64,000 nucleotides of DNA. It comes from Lacisediminihabitans sp040549525 (GTDB lineage Bacteria; Actinomycetota; Actinomycetes; Actinomycetales; Microbacteriaceae). Of this stretch, positions 8,987-16,970 are shown piece after piece (position 1 is the first letter of the stretch; each line of letters starts with the position of its first letter). Both the position numbers and the translations under genes were made by a program. The notes under the pieces were generated by a model. That model did no database searches. It was not told the origin of the DNA and saw only the letters and a program-made list of their open reading frames with translations. The stretch covers positions 248,001-312,000 of the forward strand of contig NZ_JBEPTM010000002.1 of assembly GCF_040549525.1 (NCBI RefSeq), written 5' to 3'.

Positions 8987-9820
8987 CTAGGCGACCGTGA
9001 GGTCGAATAATGAAAGATAACTCGCGAAGACCGCGTTGCCGACGACGATCCCGAGCCAAGCCCCCGCGAACATCCACGGCCCGAACGGGATCCCACTCTT
9101 GCGCCCCGCGCGCTTAGTCGCGAGAAGAATGATCGAAAAGACCCCTGCAAGCAGGAATGCACTGAACGCACCGACGGCGACGGCTCCCCAGCCCGCCCAG
9201 CCCAGATAGATACCGAGCACACCGGCCAGCTTGACATCCCCGAGACCCATGCCTCCGGGGTAGACGAGAGCCATCACGAGGTAGAAGAGGAACAATCCCG
9301 CCATCGCGATTCCCGACCCGATCAGCGGGCCGAAGTCTCCGGACAGGATGCTCGCAGCGCCGAAGAGTGCAGCGCTCACGGCATAGGCGGGAATGACGAT
9401 CACGTTCGGGAGCTTGTGCACATCGAGGTCGATCAGTGCGAGCGCGATCGTGATCGCGGCCAGATAGAGGAAGGCGACCATGACGAGTACCGCCGCGACG
9501 GCAGCAGCGGATGTCGTGGCCGCGAAGGCTGCGGGGGCGAAGCCGAGCGCAACCAGGGCGAAGGAGGCCGAGGTGGCGAGTTCGACCAGGGGATACCGGG
9601 CTGCGATGGGTGCCGCGCAATTCCGGCACTTGCCCCGAAGGAGGAGCCAAGACAGCACGGGGATATTGTCGTAGGGCTTGATCTCGTGCTCGCAATTGGG
9701 GCACGCGCTGGGCGGCGAGACTATGGACTTGCCGATCGGAACTCGGTAGACGACGACATTGAGGAAGGACCCGAGCAGCAGCCCGAGCACTGCCGCGAGG
9801 ACGACGGTCACGGCGATCAC
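8987..9820 (-). CDS. pilD: Prepilin leader peptidase/N-methyltransferase
   Basis: A 277-residue membrane aspartic protease that cleaves prepilin leaders and methylates the new N-terminus. The N-terminal cytoplasmic domain carries two CxxC pairs (Cys40/Cys43 and Cys65/Cys68). Catalytic aspartates are seen in ALIDLDVHKLPN and in GGMGLGDVKLAG, the conserved GxGD motif. About eight membrane helices are present. The start is GTG at 9820: it overlaps the TGA of the preceding gene (GTGA) and has AAGGAG eight bases upstream. A longer open frame reaching 9928 would run inside the previous gene and is not used. All five prepilin-like proteins of this operon are plausible substrates. Confidence 0.94.
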   Translation of the reverse strand: MIAVTVVLAAVLGLLLGSFLNVVVYRVPIGKSIVSPPSACPNCEHEIKPYDNIPVLSWLLLRGKCRNCAAPIAARYPLVELATSASFALVALGFAPAAFAATTSAAAVAAVLVMVAFLYLAAITIALALIDLDVHKLPNVIVIPAYAVSAALFGAASILSGDFGPLIGSGIAMAGLFLFYLVMALVYPGGMGLGDVKLAGVLGIYLGWAGWGAVAVGAFSAFLLAGVFSIILLATKRAGRKSGIPFGPWMFAGAWLGIVVGNAVFASYLSLFDLTVA

Positions 9821-11403
9821 TTGCTGTACTCCTTGTAGCCACTCACGTCGGAGCCGGTGTAGGAGGCGGGAGAGTTCCACTTCTGTTCGAGACCGCCGTT
9901 GCATACGGTCACGATCATCTTCGACCACTTACCGGTGGTGTAGGTGTCAGTCGAATCCACGGCGAGGCACCGACCCAGATTGTCTGTGAAGAGGTAGCTG
10001 CCCGGGTAGTTGCCCGTGTCCTGGAATCGCGTCCATTTCTGGGCGGTACTCACAGTCGAGTTGCACGAAGTGAAGGTGACGTACTTGCCGCTGGCGTTGG
10101 GAGCGGTGAGGCAGTACTTCTGCGAGCTGTTGTTGTTCAGGTACACGTAGACGGGCTGGTTCGCCACGGAAGTGGCCGGAGCTGTCGGCTCGGTGTAGTA
10201 CCACTTGTGGTTCCAATCGAGCTTTCCCGTACCGGTCGGATCCTGCTTGCAGGGGTACGAGATCATGAATGAGCTATTGATGTTCGTATCGGTGACGTCC
10301 GCGCACCGCCCGAACTCCTTGTAGTTGACGATCTGGTTTGTGGCATGGCTGGCGGCTCCTGCGCCCACGGCGGTGGTGGGGGCGAACCCGCTGCCGCCCG
10401 ATCCGTTGGTGACATTCAGAAGCGACCCATCGGACGGCGTGCCCGAGTTGAGGTAGAAGGTGGAGTAGTTGGAGTTATCAGCCAACTGCCCACCCCACGA
10501 GTTCGTACCGAACCAACTCCACAACTCGTTCCATCGGTAGTTGTCGGAACGGCACACCGCAAGCACCGCGGGTCCCGCCTTCGCGGTTGTCGCCTTGGTG
10601 ATGTCCGTCTTGTCGGTTGGGCTGCTGATGCACAGGGGCGTCGTCGAAGCCACCGTGCTCGCGAGCTTGATCTCGTAGTCGGTGTCGTAGGTCCACAGTT
10701 GTTTCGTGTCGCTCGCCGTGGTGCAGTCGGTTGCTTTCTTGAACTTGACCTGCGAACCCACGGCGACCGACACGGCCTCGAGGCAGTAGTTGAGGTTGTA
10801 GTCCCAGATGCGACCTCCCGGCACATTCACGTTGGTTACCTTGAACTTGTAGACCGCGGAGATGTAGCGATTTCCATAGCTGGCATCGGCCTTGCCGGGC
10901 ACCGCAGCCCCGAGACCGTCGGCGAGAGCGAGGGCGTAGAGCGGCTGGACGGTGCCGGAGAGCACCGTGCCGGTGCAGTTCATGTCGTTCGCGTCCTGCC
11001 AGGGCGTGTCTTTGCCGGTGGGATCAACCGTGAAGTACTTCAAGGTGACTGAATACGTGGAGGCGGCGTCGTTGCCATCGACCTTGCCGGATATCGAGCA
11101 CGGCAACTTTGCGCGGTATCCGACAGTCTTCCCGGCGTCGGTCGTAGAGAGCGAGCGGATGACGCCGAGAGAGGCCTGAACCCCCGCCTGGGCTGCGTAG
11201 ATGGTGCGGGTGTTCTTCTGTGCGATGAACACCGGCGTGGCCTGGGACAGGATCACGCTGAGCAGCACGACGGAGAGACCGGCCGCGAGGATCATGAAGA
11301 GAATCGCAGTCAGGAGCGCTACGCCCTCCTCTCCCTGCTCGCGGAGGCGGCGGCGCAAGGCAGAGCTGCGCAAGGCGGAGAGCGCGGAGTTGATTCTGGT
11401 CAT
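9817..11403 (-). CDS. PilX-like minor pilin with a ricin-B-like C-terminal region
   Basis: A 528-residue protein. The N-terminus has a pilin-like membrane segment (about residues 25-50, GVALLTAILFMILAAGLSVV) after a basic leader, as in PilX-type minor pilins that lack the classic GFTLIE box. From about residue 190 it is Cys-, Asn- and Trp-rich with repeated blocks that look like R-type (ricin B) beta-trefoil lectin repeats: CLxA or CLAVDS starts and QLW, QKWTRF and QKWNSP ends. The start ATG overlaps the stop of the preceding minor pilin (ATGA), and the end overlaps the pilD GTG. Minor pilins of this kind sit at the pilus tip, so a carbohydrate-binding tip adhesin is a reasonable inference. 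The QxW pattern is read by eye and needs a profile search. Confidence 0.8.
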   Translation of the reverse strand: MTRINSALSALRSSALRRRLREQGEEGVALLTAILFMILAAGLSVVLLSVILSQATPVFIAQKNTRTIYAAQAGVQASLGVIRSLSTTDAGKTVGYRAKLPCSISGKVDGNDAASTYSVTLKYFTVDPTGKDTPWQDANDMNCTGTVLSGTVQPLYALALADGLGAAVPGKADASYGNRYISAVYKFKVTNVNVPGGRIWDYNLNYCLEAVSVAVGSQVKFKKATDCTTASDTKQLWTYDTDYEIKLASTVASTTPLCISSPTDKTDITKATTAKAGPAVLAVCRSDNYRWNELWSWFGTNSWGGQLADNSNYSTFYLNSGTPSDGSLLNVTNGSGGSGFAPTTAVGAGAASHATNQIVNYKEFGRCADVTDTNINSSFMISYPCKQDPTGTGKLDWNHKWYYTEPTAPATSVANQPVYVYLNNNSSQKYCLTAPNASGKYVTFTSCNSTVSTAQKWTRFQDTGNYPGSYLFTDNLGRCLAVDSTDTYTTGKWSKMIVTVCNGGLEQKWNSPASYTGSDVSGYKEYSK

Positions 11404-12056
11404 GGTCGGTACGCGCCGAACGTGCACACGGGAGTGAGCGGATTGTTGCTCGGAGAGGTGAGCACCGACGAGGACGAGTTCCGGGCGATGAAGGTCGTCG
11501 ACATCGAGGCTCCGGTATTCTGGGCGTTTGCGCCCGGGTTGAGTGTGACCAGGAGTTGCTGGCGAGGCTTGTCGGTGTTGTTCGCGGCGATCATCTGGAA
11601 CGGGTGCGTCGGATCGCCGTCATTGGCGACGTCGGTGAGTTTCGGAGACCACAACGTGGCGCCGGCCGGGTTGTTCTCGTTCCACTGTCGGGATTCGAGT
11701 CGCGAGTTCGCCACCGAAAAGCGCCACTGGTAACAGATGGCCTGAAGACCGCTGACCGTACTCGCCGCAGGCACCCGGAACTCGACGTAACGATTGCCCG
11801 AAGCGCCGACCCCCGGGAAATTGATGGAGTCCGCGTACCGCACCTGCCGGTCGAGGATCCCGAAGACCACCAGGGTGCTGTTGGTCGACTGGCCCACCAG
11901 CTGGGTGCGCACGGCACTTCGCGAAATGGCCACGACAGAGGTCAGAACGATTGCGATGAAGACGGTGAAGATCGCCATCGCGACCATCAGCTCGATCAGG
12001 CTGAAGCCGGCTTCGTCGTCGCGAATCGAGGCGCCACGGGGCGATCGTTCAGCCAT
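11400..12056 (-). CDS. Prepilin-type minor pilin (PilW/GspJ-like)
   Basis: A 218-residue protein with a standard class III prepilin leader. The cleavage site is between Gly17 and Phe18 in EAGFSLIELMVAM, with the conserved glutamate at mature position 5, and the hydrophobic N-terminal helix follows. The rest is a beta-rich globular domain without clear repeats. It overlaps the preceding minor pilin by eight bases and the following PilX-like gene by four. PilW-like pilins help prime pilus assembly and form the tip complex with PilV and PilX; that role is inferred from order and size. Confidence 0.85.
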   Translation of the reverse strand: MAERSPRGASIRDDEAGFSLIELMVAMAIFTVFIAIVLTSVVAISRSAVRTQLVGQSTNSTLVVFGILDRQVRYADSINFPGVGASGNRYVEFRVPAASTVSGLQAICYQWRFSVANSRLESRQWNENNPAGATLWSPKLTDVANDGDPTHPFQMIAANNTDKPRQQLLVTLNPGANAQNTGASMSTTFIARNSSSSVLTSPSNNPLTPVCTFGAYRP

Positions 12057-12696
12057 TGGTCTTCCATTCCAGGTCGGAGTGGGAGTCGATCAGGCTGGAG
12101 ATCGTGTACACGCAGGAACCGGCGACGGCGCATCCCTGCCCGGCGGTCCACCCCACGATCACGATCACCCGGGTTAGCGGCGTGTAGCCGGTTGGTGTGA
12201 CGGGAGCGTAAGTAGCAGAATCGGTTTTCCTGCAGTCCCCACCGGCGATCTGGCCGCCGTTGGTGCCGAGGTTCTCGAAACAGGTGCCGATGATCGTGGT
12301 GACCGTGTAGGGCGTCCCGTTTTGAGTCACCGGTGCGGGTATCGGGACCGTCTGGGTACCGGGGAGTGGAAGCGTGTGGTCGTACTCCTGATAGGTGTCG
12401 CTGACCCCGCTGGTGCCGACATTTGCGGTGAAGCTCGAATTGACCGCGGACTTCGATCGGCCGCTGAAGAGGCTGCTTGCGGGCAGTCCGCTGACCTTTT
12501 CCATTGCAGCATTTGCCACTGTGACGGCGATCGCTCGGCGCTGCTGGGAGACAGAACCGATGGTGGAGGAGATCGCCAGGCCGATCGCGGCGGTGGCGAC
12601 GATGCCCATGATCGCGATCGCGACGATCACCTCGATGAGCGTCATCCCGCTCGAGTCCGCGGTGAAGCGGTCGAGCAGACGTCGGATCTTGTTCAT
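12049..12696 (-). CDS. Prepilin-type minor pilin (PilV/GspI-like)
   Basis: A 215-residue prepilin with leader peptidase site Gly17/Met18 in SSGMTLIEVIVAIAIMG and glutamate at mature position 5. The start is the ATG at 12696, with GGAGGTGCC immediately before it. An upstream in-frame ATG would place the leader unusually far in and has no binding site. The C-terminal domain contains Cys residues in GQGCAVAGSCVY and in GTCFEN/GGDCRK, possible disulphide pairs. It begins the overlapping minor-pilin cluster. Confidence 0.85.
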   Translation of the reverse strand: MNKIRRLLDRFTADSSGMTLIEVIVAIAIMGIVATAAIGLAISSTIGSVSQQRRAIAVTVANAAMEKVSGLPASSLFSGRSKSAVNSSFTANVGTSGVSDTYQEYDHTLPLPGTQTVPIPAPVTQNGTPYTVTTIIGTCFENLGTNGGQIAGGDCRKTDSATYAPVTPTGYTPLTRVIVIVGWTAGQGCAVAGSCVYTISSLIDSHSDLEWKTNG

Positions 12697-12746
12697 GGCA
12701 CCTCCTTCGGGACCTGAGCAAAAGTGGGTGGGTGATGCTTGTGCGA

Positions 12747-12790
12747 GAACGGTGCGGAACATGGGCTAAGCCACGTTCCGCACCGTTCTG
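12747..12790 (-). other. Perfect 15-bp stem-loop after the first-listed major pilin
   Basis: AGAACGGTGCGGAAC pairs without mismatch with GTTCCGCACCGTTCT around a 14-base loop that can itself form GGC/GCC. It lies 11 bases downstream of the pilin stop and before the minor-pilin cluster. No U-run follows on the minus strand, so transcript stabilisation or partial attenuation is more likely than full termination. Confidence 0.7.
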
Positions 12791-12801
12791 CGAGCGGGAA
12801 G

Positions 12802-13233
12802 TTACGGAGTGAACTTTCCGAGACCGCCCGCCGTGCTGTCGTAGGTCTGGGTGCCGCCCGGGATGTTCGTGTTGGACCCCACGATCGTGTAGGAGTTGCC
12901 GTCGGAGGCAACCGTGACGGTGAGCGTATTGCCATCGCTGATCTTGAAGACAGAGGAGCCCACCGTCTGAGCGGTTTGAGGAGTGAAGGCAGCGAACGAA
13001 CCGCTGTGCGAGGTGCCGAAGGTCTCAACAACCACGGCCGCGTTCTTGAGGTCGGACCCCACGGAGGCCTTCCAGGCGCTCTGGCGCTGGTTGAGGAACA
13101 CCGGGATGGCGATCGCGGCAAGGATGCCGATGATGATGATGACGACGAGGAGCTCGATGAGCGTGAAGCCCTTCTCTCCATCCTTGCGAGCCTCACGGCC
13201 GGCCGTCATGGCCTTGTTCATACGAATGATCAT
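12802..13233 (-). CDS. pilA: Type IV major pilin (tandem copy 1)
   Basis: A 143-residue prepilin: a 22-residue basic leader ending KDGEKG, then Phe23 and FTLIELLVVIIIIG with Glu27 at mature position 5. The N-terminal helix GILAAIAIPVFLNQRQSAWK is typical of Gram-positive and cyanobacterial major pilins, followed by a small beta-sheet head. It shares the whole helix and the C-terminal GGLGKFTP with the adjacent pilin at 13458-13871, so the two are recent paralogues with diverged heads. PilD would process it and PilB would polymerise it. A 224-base gap containing a hairpin and a palindrome separates it from its paralogue. Confidence 0.93.
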   Translation of the reverse strand: MIIRMNKAMTAGREARKDGEKGFTLIELLVVIIIIGILAAIAIPVFLNQRQSAWKASVGSDLKNAAVVVETFGTSHSGSFAAFTPQTAQTVGSSVFKISDGNTLTVTVASDGNSYTIVGSNTNIPGGTQTYDSTAGGLGKFTP

Positions 13234-13363
13234 GTGATTAATTCCTGTTCATTGAGAATGTTGATGGACAGGTGGCCCCCAATTGCAATGCCCCCTGAGA
13301 TCATGTTGGCCGCCCCGTTAGGCCCGCGGAATCCCGCAAACAGGGGTAATACGGCCAGAACGC

Positions 13364-13380
13364 GCCCCCAGTACGGGGGC
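13364..13380. promoter_or_regulatory. GC-rich palindrome in front of pilin copy 1
   Basis: GCCCCC-AGTAC-GGGGGC is a six-base-arm inverted repeat about 130 bases before the pilin start. The core resembles two sites before pilB (18744-18757 and 18790-18802) and could be a shared operator; this is an inference from sequence similarity. Confidence 0.35.
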
Positions 13381-13402
13381 AGGGCGGCGATTCCGGTCAC
13401 AC

Positions 13403-13439
13403 CAAAGCGACAGCATCCGATAGTGATGCTGTCGCTTTG
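13403..13439 (-). other. Perfect 15-bp stem-loop after the second major pilin
   Basis: CAAAGCGACAGCATC pairs perfectly with GATGCTGTCGCTTTG around a seven-base loop, 18 bases past the stop of pilin copy 2. As with the hairpin after copy 1, there is no U-tract. It is well placed to hold back exonucleases or to set the ratio between the pilins and downstream genes. A weakly coding 73-codon open frame crossing it is not supported. Confidence 0.7.
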
Positions 13440-13457
13440 TCTCGCTGGCAAAAAGGA

Positions 13458-13871
13458 CTAGGGCGTGAACTTTCCCAGACCGCCGGCGGCTCGGTCATAG
13501 ACCTGGCTGCCGGGGCTCACGTTCGCATTCGACCCGAGAATGGTGAAGGTGGTAGCGCTCGGGCTCACCACGATCGTGTTGCCATCGGTCGCCTTGATTC
13601 CATTAGTGGCATTGCTCACGGGAAAGTCGGCGAAGGACCCGTCGTGGTTCATTCCCCAGGTCTCGACCACGATTGCGGCATTCTTCAGATCGCTGGCCAC
13701 CGTCGCCTTCCAGGCGCTCTGGCGCTGGTTAAGGAACACCGGGATGGCGATCGCGGCGAGGATGCCGATGATCACGATGACGACCATCAACTCGATCAGG
13801 GAGAAGCCCGCCTCGCCCTGAACGCGAGCCTCCCGAGCGCGGGCCAATCCCCTGTTTGTCTGGTTGATCAT
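13458..13871 (-). CDS. pilA: Type IV major pilin (tandem copy 2)
   Basis: A 137-residue prepilin with leader peptidase site Gly22/Phe23 (GEAGFSLIELMVV) and Glu27 at mature position 5. The mature N-terminal helix is nearly identical to that of the pilin at 12802-13233, while the beta head differs at many positions and both end in GGLGKFTP. It is transcribed after pilC with a 30-base gap. Tandem divergent major pilins may mix in one fibre or be alternative subunits. Confidence 0.93.
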   Translation of the reverse strand: MINQTNRGLARAREARVQGEAGFSLIELMVVIVIIGILAAIAIPVFLNQRQSAWKATVASDLKNAAIVVETWGMNHDGSFADFPVSNATNGIKATDGNTIVVSPSATTFTILGSNANVSPGSQVYDRAAGGLGKFTP

Positions 13872-13901
13872 CTGGTTGATCCCTGATCGGAGCGACTGAG
13901 G

Positions 13902-15125
13902 CTATTTGTTGATCTGGTTGAAGATGGTGAAGATCGGCATGTACAGAGCCACGATCATGCCGCCGATGATGGTTCCGATCACCGCGATCATCAGGGGCTC
14001 GATCAGCGACGTGAGAGCTTCCGCGGTGCTCTGCACCTCTTCTTCGTAGAAGTCTGCGACTTTGGTCAGCATGATCTCCAGGGCGCCGGAGTCCTCCCCG
14101 ACCGCGATCATCTGCACGACCATCGAGGGGAAGATCGGTTGGGACGCGAGCGGTGCGGCAATCGAATTACCCGTGCGCACCGACTCCTGCACCTTCTTCA
14201 GGCCGTCTTCGATGACCCAGTTGCCGGAGGTCTCTCCCACGATGCTGAGGGACTGCAGGATAGGCACACCGGCGGCGATCATGGCTGAGAAGTTGCGGGT
14301 GAATCGAGCGACGGCGACCTTCGCGAAGAGCCCTCCGAACACCGGGAGCTTGAGCTTGAGCGGATCCGTGATGCTGCGGACCTTGTCGTTCTCCTTGTTG
14401 AACTTCCACCAGATGTTGAAGCCGACAATCGAGACCACCAGGAGTGGGAAGATCCAGATCATGTTCTGGGACAGGGTCACGAGTATCTGGGTGGGCAGCG
14501 GAAGCTGGCCGCCCAGGCTCGAGAACATAGCCTGGAACACCGGCACGATGAAGATGAGCATGGCAATGACGGCCACGAAGGCCATGATCAGCACCGCGGT
14601 CGGGTAGGTGAGCGCGGACTTGATGGTCGCGCGCAGTTTTACGTCGGATTCGAAGTTGTTCGCGATCGACTCGAGCGCTCCGTCGAGGAATCCGCCGGTC
14701 TCACCGGCTCTCACGAGGTGGATCATGAGCCTCGGGAAGACCCGGGGGAACTTGGCGAAGCTCGCGGACAACGAAGAACCACCCTCGATGTCTGCGCGCA
14801 CCTCTCCGAGCGTCTCGGCGAGGGCCTTGTTTTCGGTCTGCTCGGCGAGAATGGTGAGCGTGCGCAGCAGCGAGAGTCCGGCAGCGATCATGGTCGCCAT
14901 CTGACGGCTCATGATGGCGAGGTCCTTGAGCCCCACTCCCTTGCTGAGGAACTTGATCTCCATGTTGAGACCGGTGCCCTCTTTGGACTCCTCGATCGAG
15001 GTCGGCGAGACCCCCATCGAGCGCAGACGCATCGCCGCGTTCGACTCGGTGGATGCTTCGAGCCGGCCCTTGACGACCTTGCCCTGGGCATCCCGGCCCT
15101 TGTAGGCGTAGGCGAGAGTGGCCAT
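13902..15125 (-). CDS. pilC: Type IV pilus inner-membrane platform protein PilC
   Basis: A 407-residue GspF/PilC family protein that forms the membrane platform on which PilB and PilT act. It starts MATLAYAYKGRDAQGK, as is usual for the family, and has two GspF-type cytoplasmic helical domains (about 75-195 and 275-400, each with MIAAGxxxLxxL) and three membrane helices near 175, 222 and 380. Its ATG shares one base with the pilT stop (TAATG), indicating coupled translation. Confidence 0.95.
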   Translation of the reverse strand: MATLAYAYKGRDAQGKVVKGRLEASTESNAAMRLRSMGVSPTSIEESKEGTGLNMEIKFLSKGVGLKDLAIMSRQMATMIAAGLSLLRTLTILAEQTENKALAETLGEVRADIEGGSSLSASFAKFPRVFPRLMIHLVRAGETGGFLDGALESIANNFESDVKLRATIKSALTYPTAVLIMAFVAVIAMLIFIVPVFQAMFSSLGGQLPLPTQILVTLSQNMIWIFPLLVVSIVGFNIWWKFNKENDKVRSITDPLKLKLPVFGGLFAKVAVARFTRNFSAMIAAGVPILQSLSIVGETSGNWVIEDGLKKVQESVRTGNSIAAPLASQPIFPSMVVQMIAVGEDSGALEIMLTKVADFYEEEVQSTAEALTSLIEPLMIAVIGTIIGGMIVALYMPIFTIFNQINK

Positions 15126-16906
15126 TATTCACCGATCTTTCTCGAGTAGGCGTCCTTGAAGTCGATTCCGGTGGCTGCCATCGCCTGGGCCGCGACATCC
15201 GTCGCGCTCTCTTTGCGATGGATGAGCTGCTTCAGCGATTCGGCATCCTGCGCCTTCTCGATCGCGGCGGCCACCGTGATCGTGCCCGCATTGGCCAGAT
15301 CGGCGAGGTGCGAGTCCATGGTGTGCATGCCGTGGTCACGGCCGGCCTGCATCGCGGAGGCGATCTGGTAGGTCTTTCCCTCACGGATGAGGTTGTTGAT
15401 GGCCGGCGTGGCGATGAGGATCTCGGTTGCCACCACTCGGCCGGATCCGCTCGCCTTCTTCACCAGCGTCTGGCAGACGACACCCTGCAGAACGGCGGCG
15501 AGCTGGGACCGCACCTGGCCCTGCTGGTGCGGGGGGAACACATCGATGATGCGGTCGATGGTCTGCGCCGCGTCCTGGGTGTGGAGCGTCGCGAACACGA
15601 GGTGTCCGGTCTCCGCAGCCGTGAGCGCCACCGAGATCGTCTCGAGGTCTCGAAGCTCACCGATCAGGATGACGTCGGGGTCCTGCCGAAGCACGTGCTT
15701 GAGCGCGGCCTGGAAGCTGTGCGTATCGGGACCGACCTCGCGCTGATTAACCAGCGACTTGTGGTTCTTGTGCATGAACTCGATCGGGTCTTCCACCGTG
15801 ACGATGTGGTCGGCGCGAGTGCGGTTCACCAGGTCGATGAGCGCGGCGAGCGTGGTGGACTTTCCCGAACCGGTCGGGCCGGTCACGAGCACGAGGCCAC
15901 GCGGGAGCTTGGCGAATCTGCCGATGGTCTCGGGCACGCCGAGGTCCTTCAGCTGCTTGATCTCGGTGGGGATGAGTCGGAAGGCGGCCCCCATCGAGTT
16001 GCGCTGCTGGTAGATGTTGACGCGGAATCGGGCGTTGGCCGAGAGCGTGTACGCCAGGTCGAGCTCGAGCTCCTTGTCGAAGGCGATGCGCTGCTCCGGG
16101 GTGAGGATGCTGAGCAACGCCGAGGTGACCTTCGCCCGGTTCCAGACCGAGGTACCGCCCACCTGCCGAAGCACGCCGTCGACTCGGATGGTCGGCGGTG
16201 CATTGACCGTGACGTGGAGGTCGGATGCTCCCGAGTAGAGCACGTCGGTGAGAGCGGCGATGAGATCGGCGTCGACGTTGAGCCGGGGAGAAGAATTGCC
16301 CTCTCCCGCGGTGGGCTCCTCGAAGAACGGCGAATCGTCCTCGTCTTGCTCGTCGTCGAGGTCGTAGGTCGATGCCGACCCGGAGGTGATATCGGCCAGT
16401 GCCTGCTCGAGCAATGTGCTGGTCTCCGAGGGAGCCGAATGCGGCGTCGGTGCGGCGACTACGGGAGCCGGCGCTTCGAAGAGGTCGTAGGCGGGAGGCT
16501 GGGTGGGAGCTTCATAGCTGTGCGAAACAGTGGGCGGCGGAGCGGCGGCATACGCGGGAGGCGAATAGGCGGTCGCGGCGCTGGCGGGCGGCACGATCGT
16601 GAGGTCCCAGGCATCCGGCTCCGCGGTCGGGGAGTAGGCTCCGGCCACCGGGGCGACCCCGAAAGGCGAGGTCCCCGCGACCGGGGGCGCGAGGTCGGGC
16701 GTGTGGCGATGCGGCTGGCTGGTGAAGAACTCCTCCGGCGGAAGCTGGCCGGCGGGTTCGACGTATTCCGGAGCCGCGTAGGTCGGGGCCGCGTAGCCCA
16801 GCGGATCCGCGTTCATCGCGGCCGCGTCGGCGGCGGCCTGCGCGGCGCGGCGCGGCGACAGGATCGGCGTGATGTTGCCCACCGGAATCTCATACGGCTG
16901 GTTCAT
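15125..16906 (-). CDS. pilT: Pilus retraction ATPase PilT with a long N-terminal extension
   Basis: A 593-residue protein. The PilT core starts near residue 209 (DLIAALTDVLYSGASDLHVT) and contains Walker A GPTGSGKSTT (about 344), the Asp-box segment TVEDPIEFMHKNHKS, Walker B DPDVILIGELRDLETIS, and the AIRNLIRE-type retraction motif, here as PAINNLIREGKT. Residues 1 to about 205 are an unusual low-complexity extension rich in Pro, Ala, Tyr, Glu and Ser; classic PilT proteins are about 345 residues. The ATG at 16906 is chosen because AAGGGGG precedes it. PilT depolymerises the fibre, so retractile, possibly twitching, pili are expected. Confidence 0.93.
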   Translation of the reverse strand: MNQPYEIPVGNITPILSPRRAAQAAADAAAMNADPLGYAAPTYAAPEYVEPAGQLPPEEFFTSQPHRHTPDLAPPVAGTSPFGVAPVAGAYSPTAEPDAWDLTIVPPASAATAYSPPAYAAAPPPTVSHSYEAPTQPPAYDLFEAPAPVVAAPTPHSAPSETSTLLEQALADITSGSASTYDLDDEQDEDDSPFFEEPTAGEGNSSPRLNVDADLIAALTDVLYSGASDLHVTVNAPPTIRVDGVLRQVGGTSVWNRAKVTSALLSILTPEQRIAFDKELELDLAYTLSANARFRVNIYQQRNSMGAAFRLIPTEIKQLKDLGVPETIGRFAKLPRGLVLVTGPTGSGKSTTLAALIDLVNRTRADHIVTVEDPIEFMHKNHKSLVNQREVGPDTHSFQAALKHVLRQDPDVILIGELRDLETISVALTAAETGHLVFATLHTQDAAQTIDRIIDVFPPHQQGQVRSQLAAVLQGVVCQTLVKKASGSGRVVATEILIATPAINNLIREGKTYQIASAMQAGRDHGMHTMDSHLADLANAGTITVAAAIEKAQDAESLKQLIHRKESATDVAAQAMAATGIDFKDAYSRKIGE

Positions 16907-16970
16907 TCGGATTTCCCCCTTGGTACAAAGTGCGAACCGCGACCCCCTCGGACGCGGAAACAGGTGTGAG

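Noticed and set aside
9821..9928. Longer N-terminus for the prepilin peptidase
   Set aside because: The added part lies inside the preceding gene, whereas the GTG at 9820 has AAGGAG at the right distance and a GTGA overlap.
13230..13451. A 73-codon minus-strand frame between the two pilins
   Set aside because: It crosses a perfect 15-bp hairpin and a GC palindrome, has no ribosome-binding site and no family match; the region is better explained as leader and hairpin.
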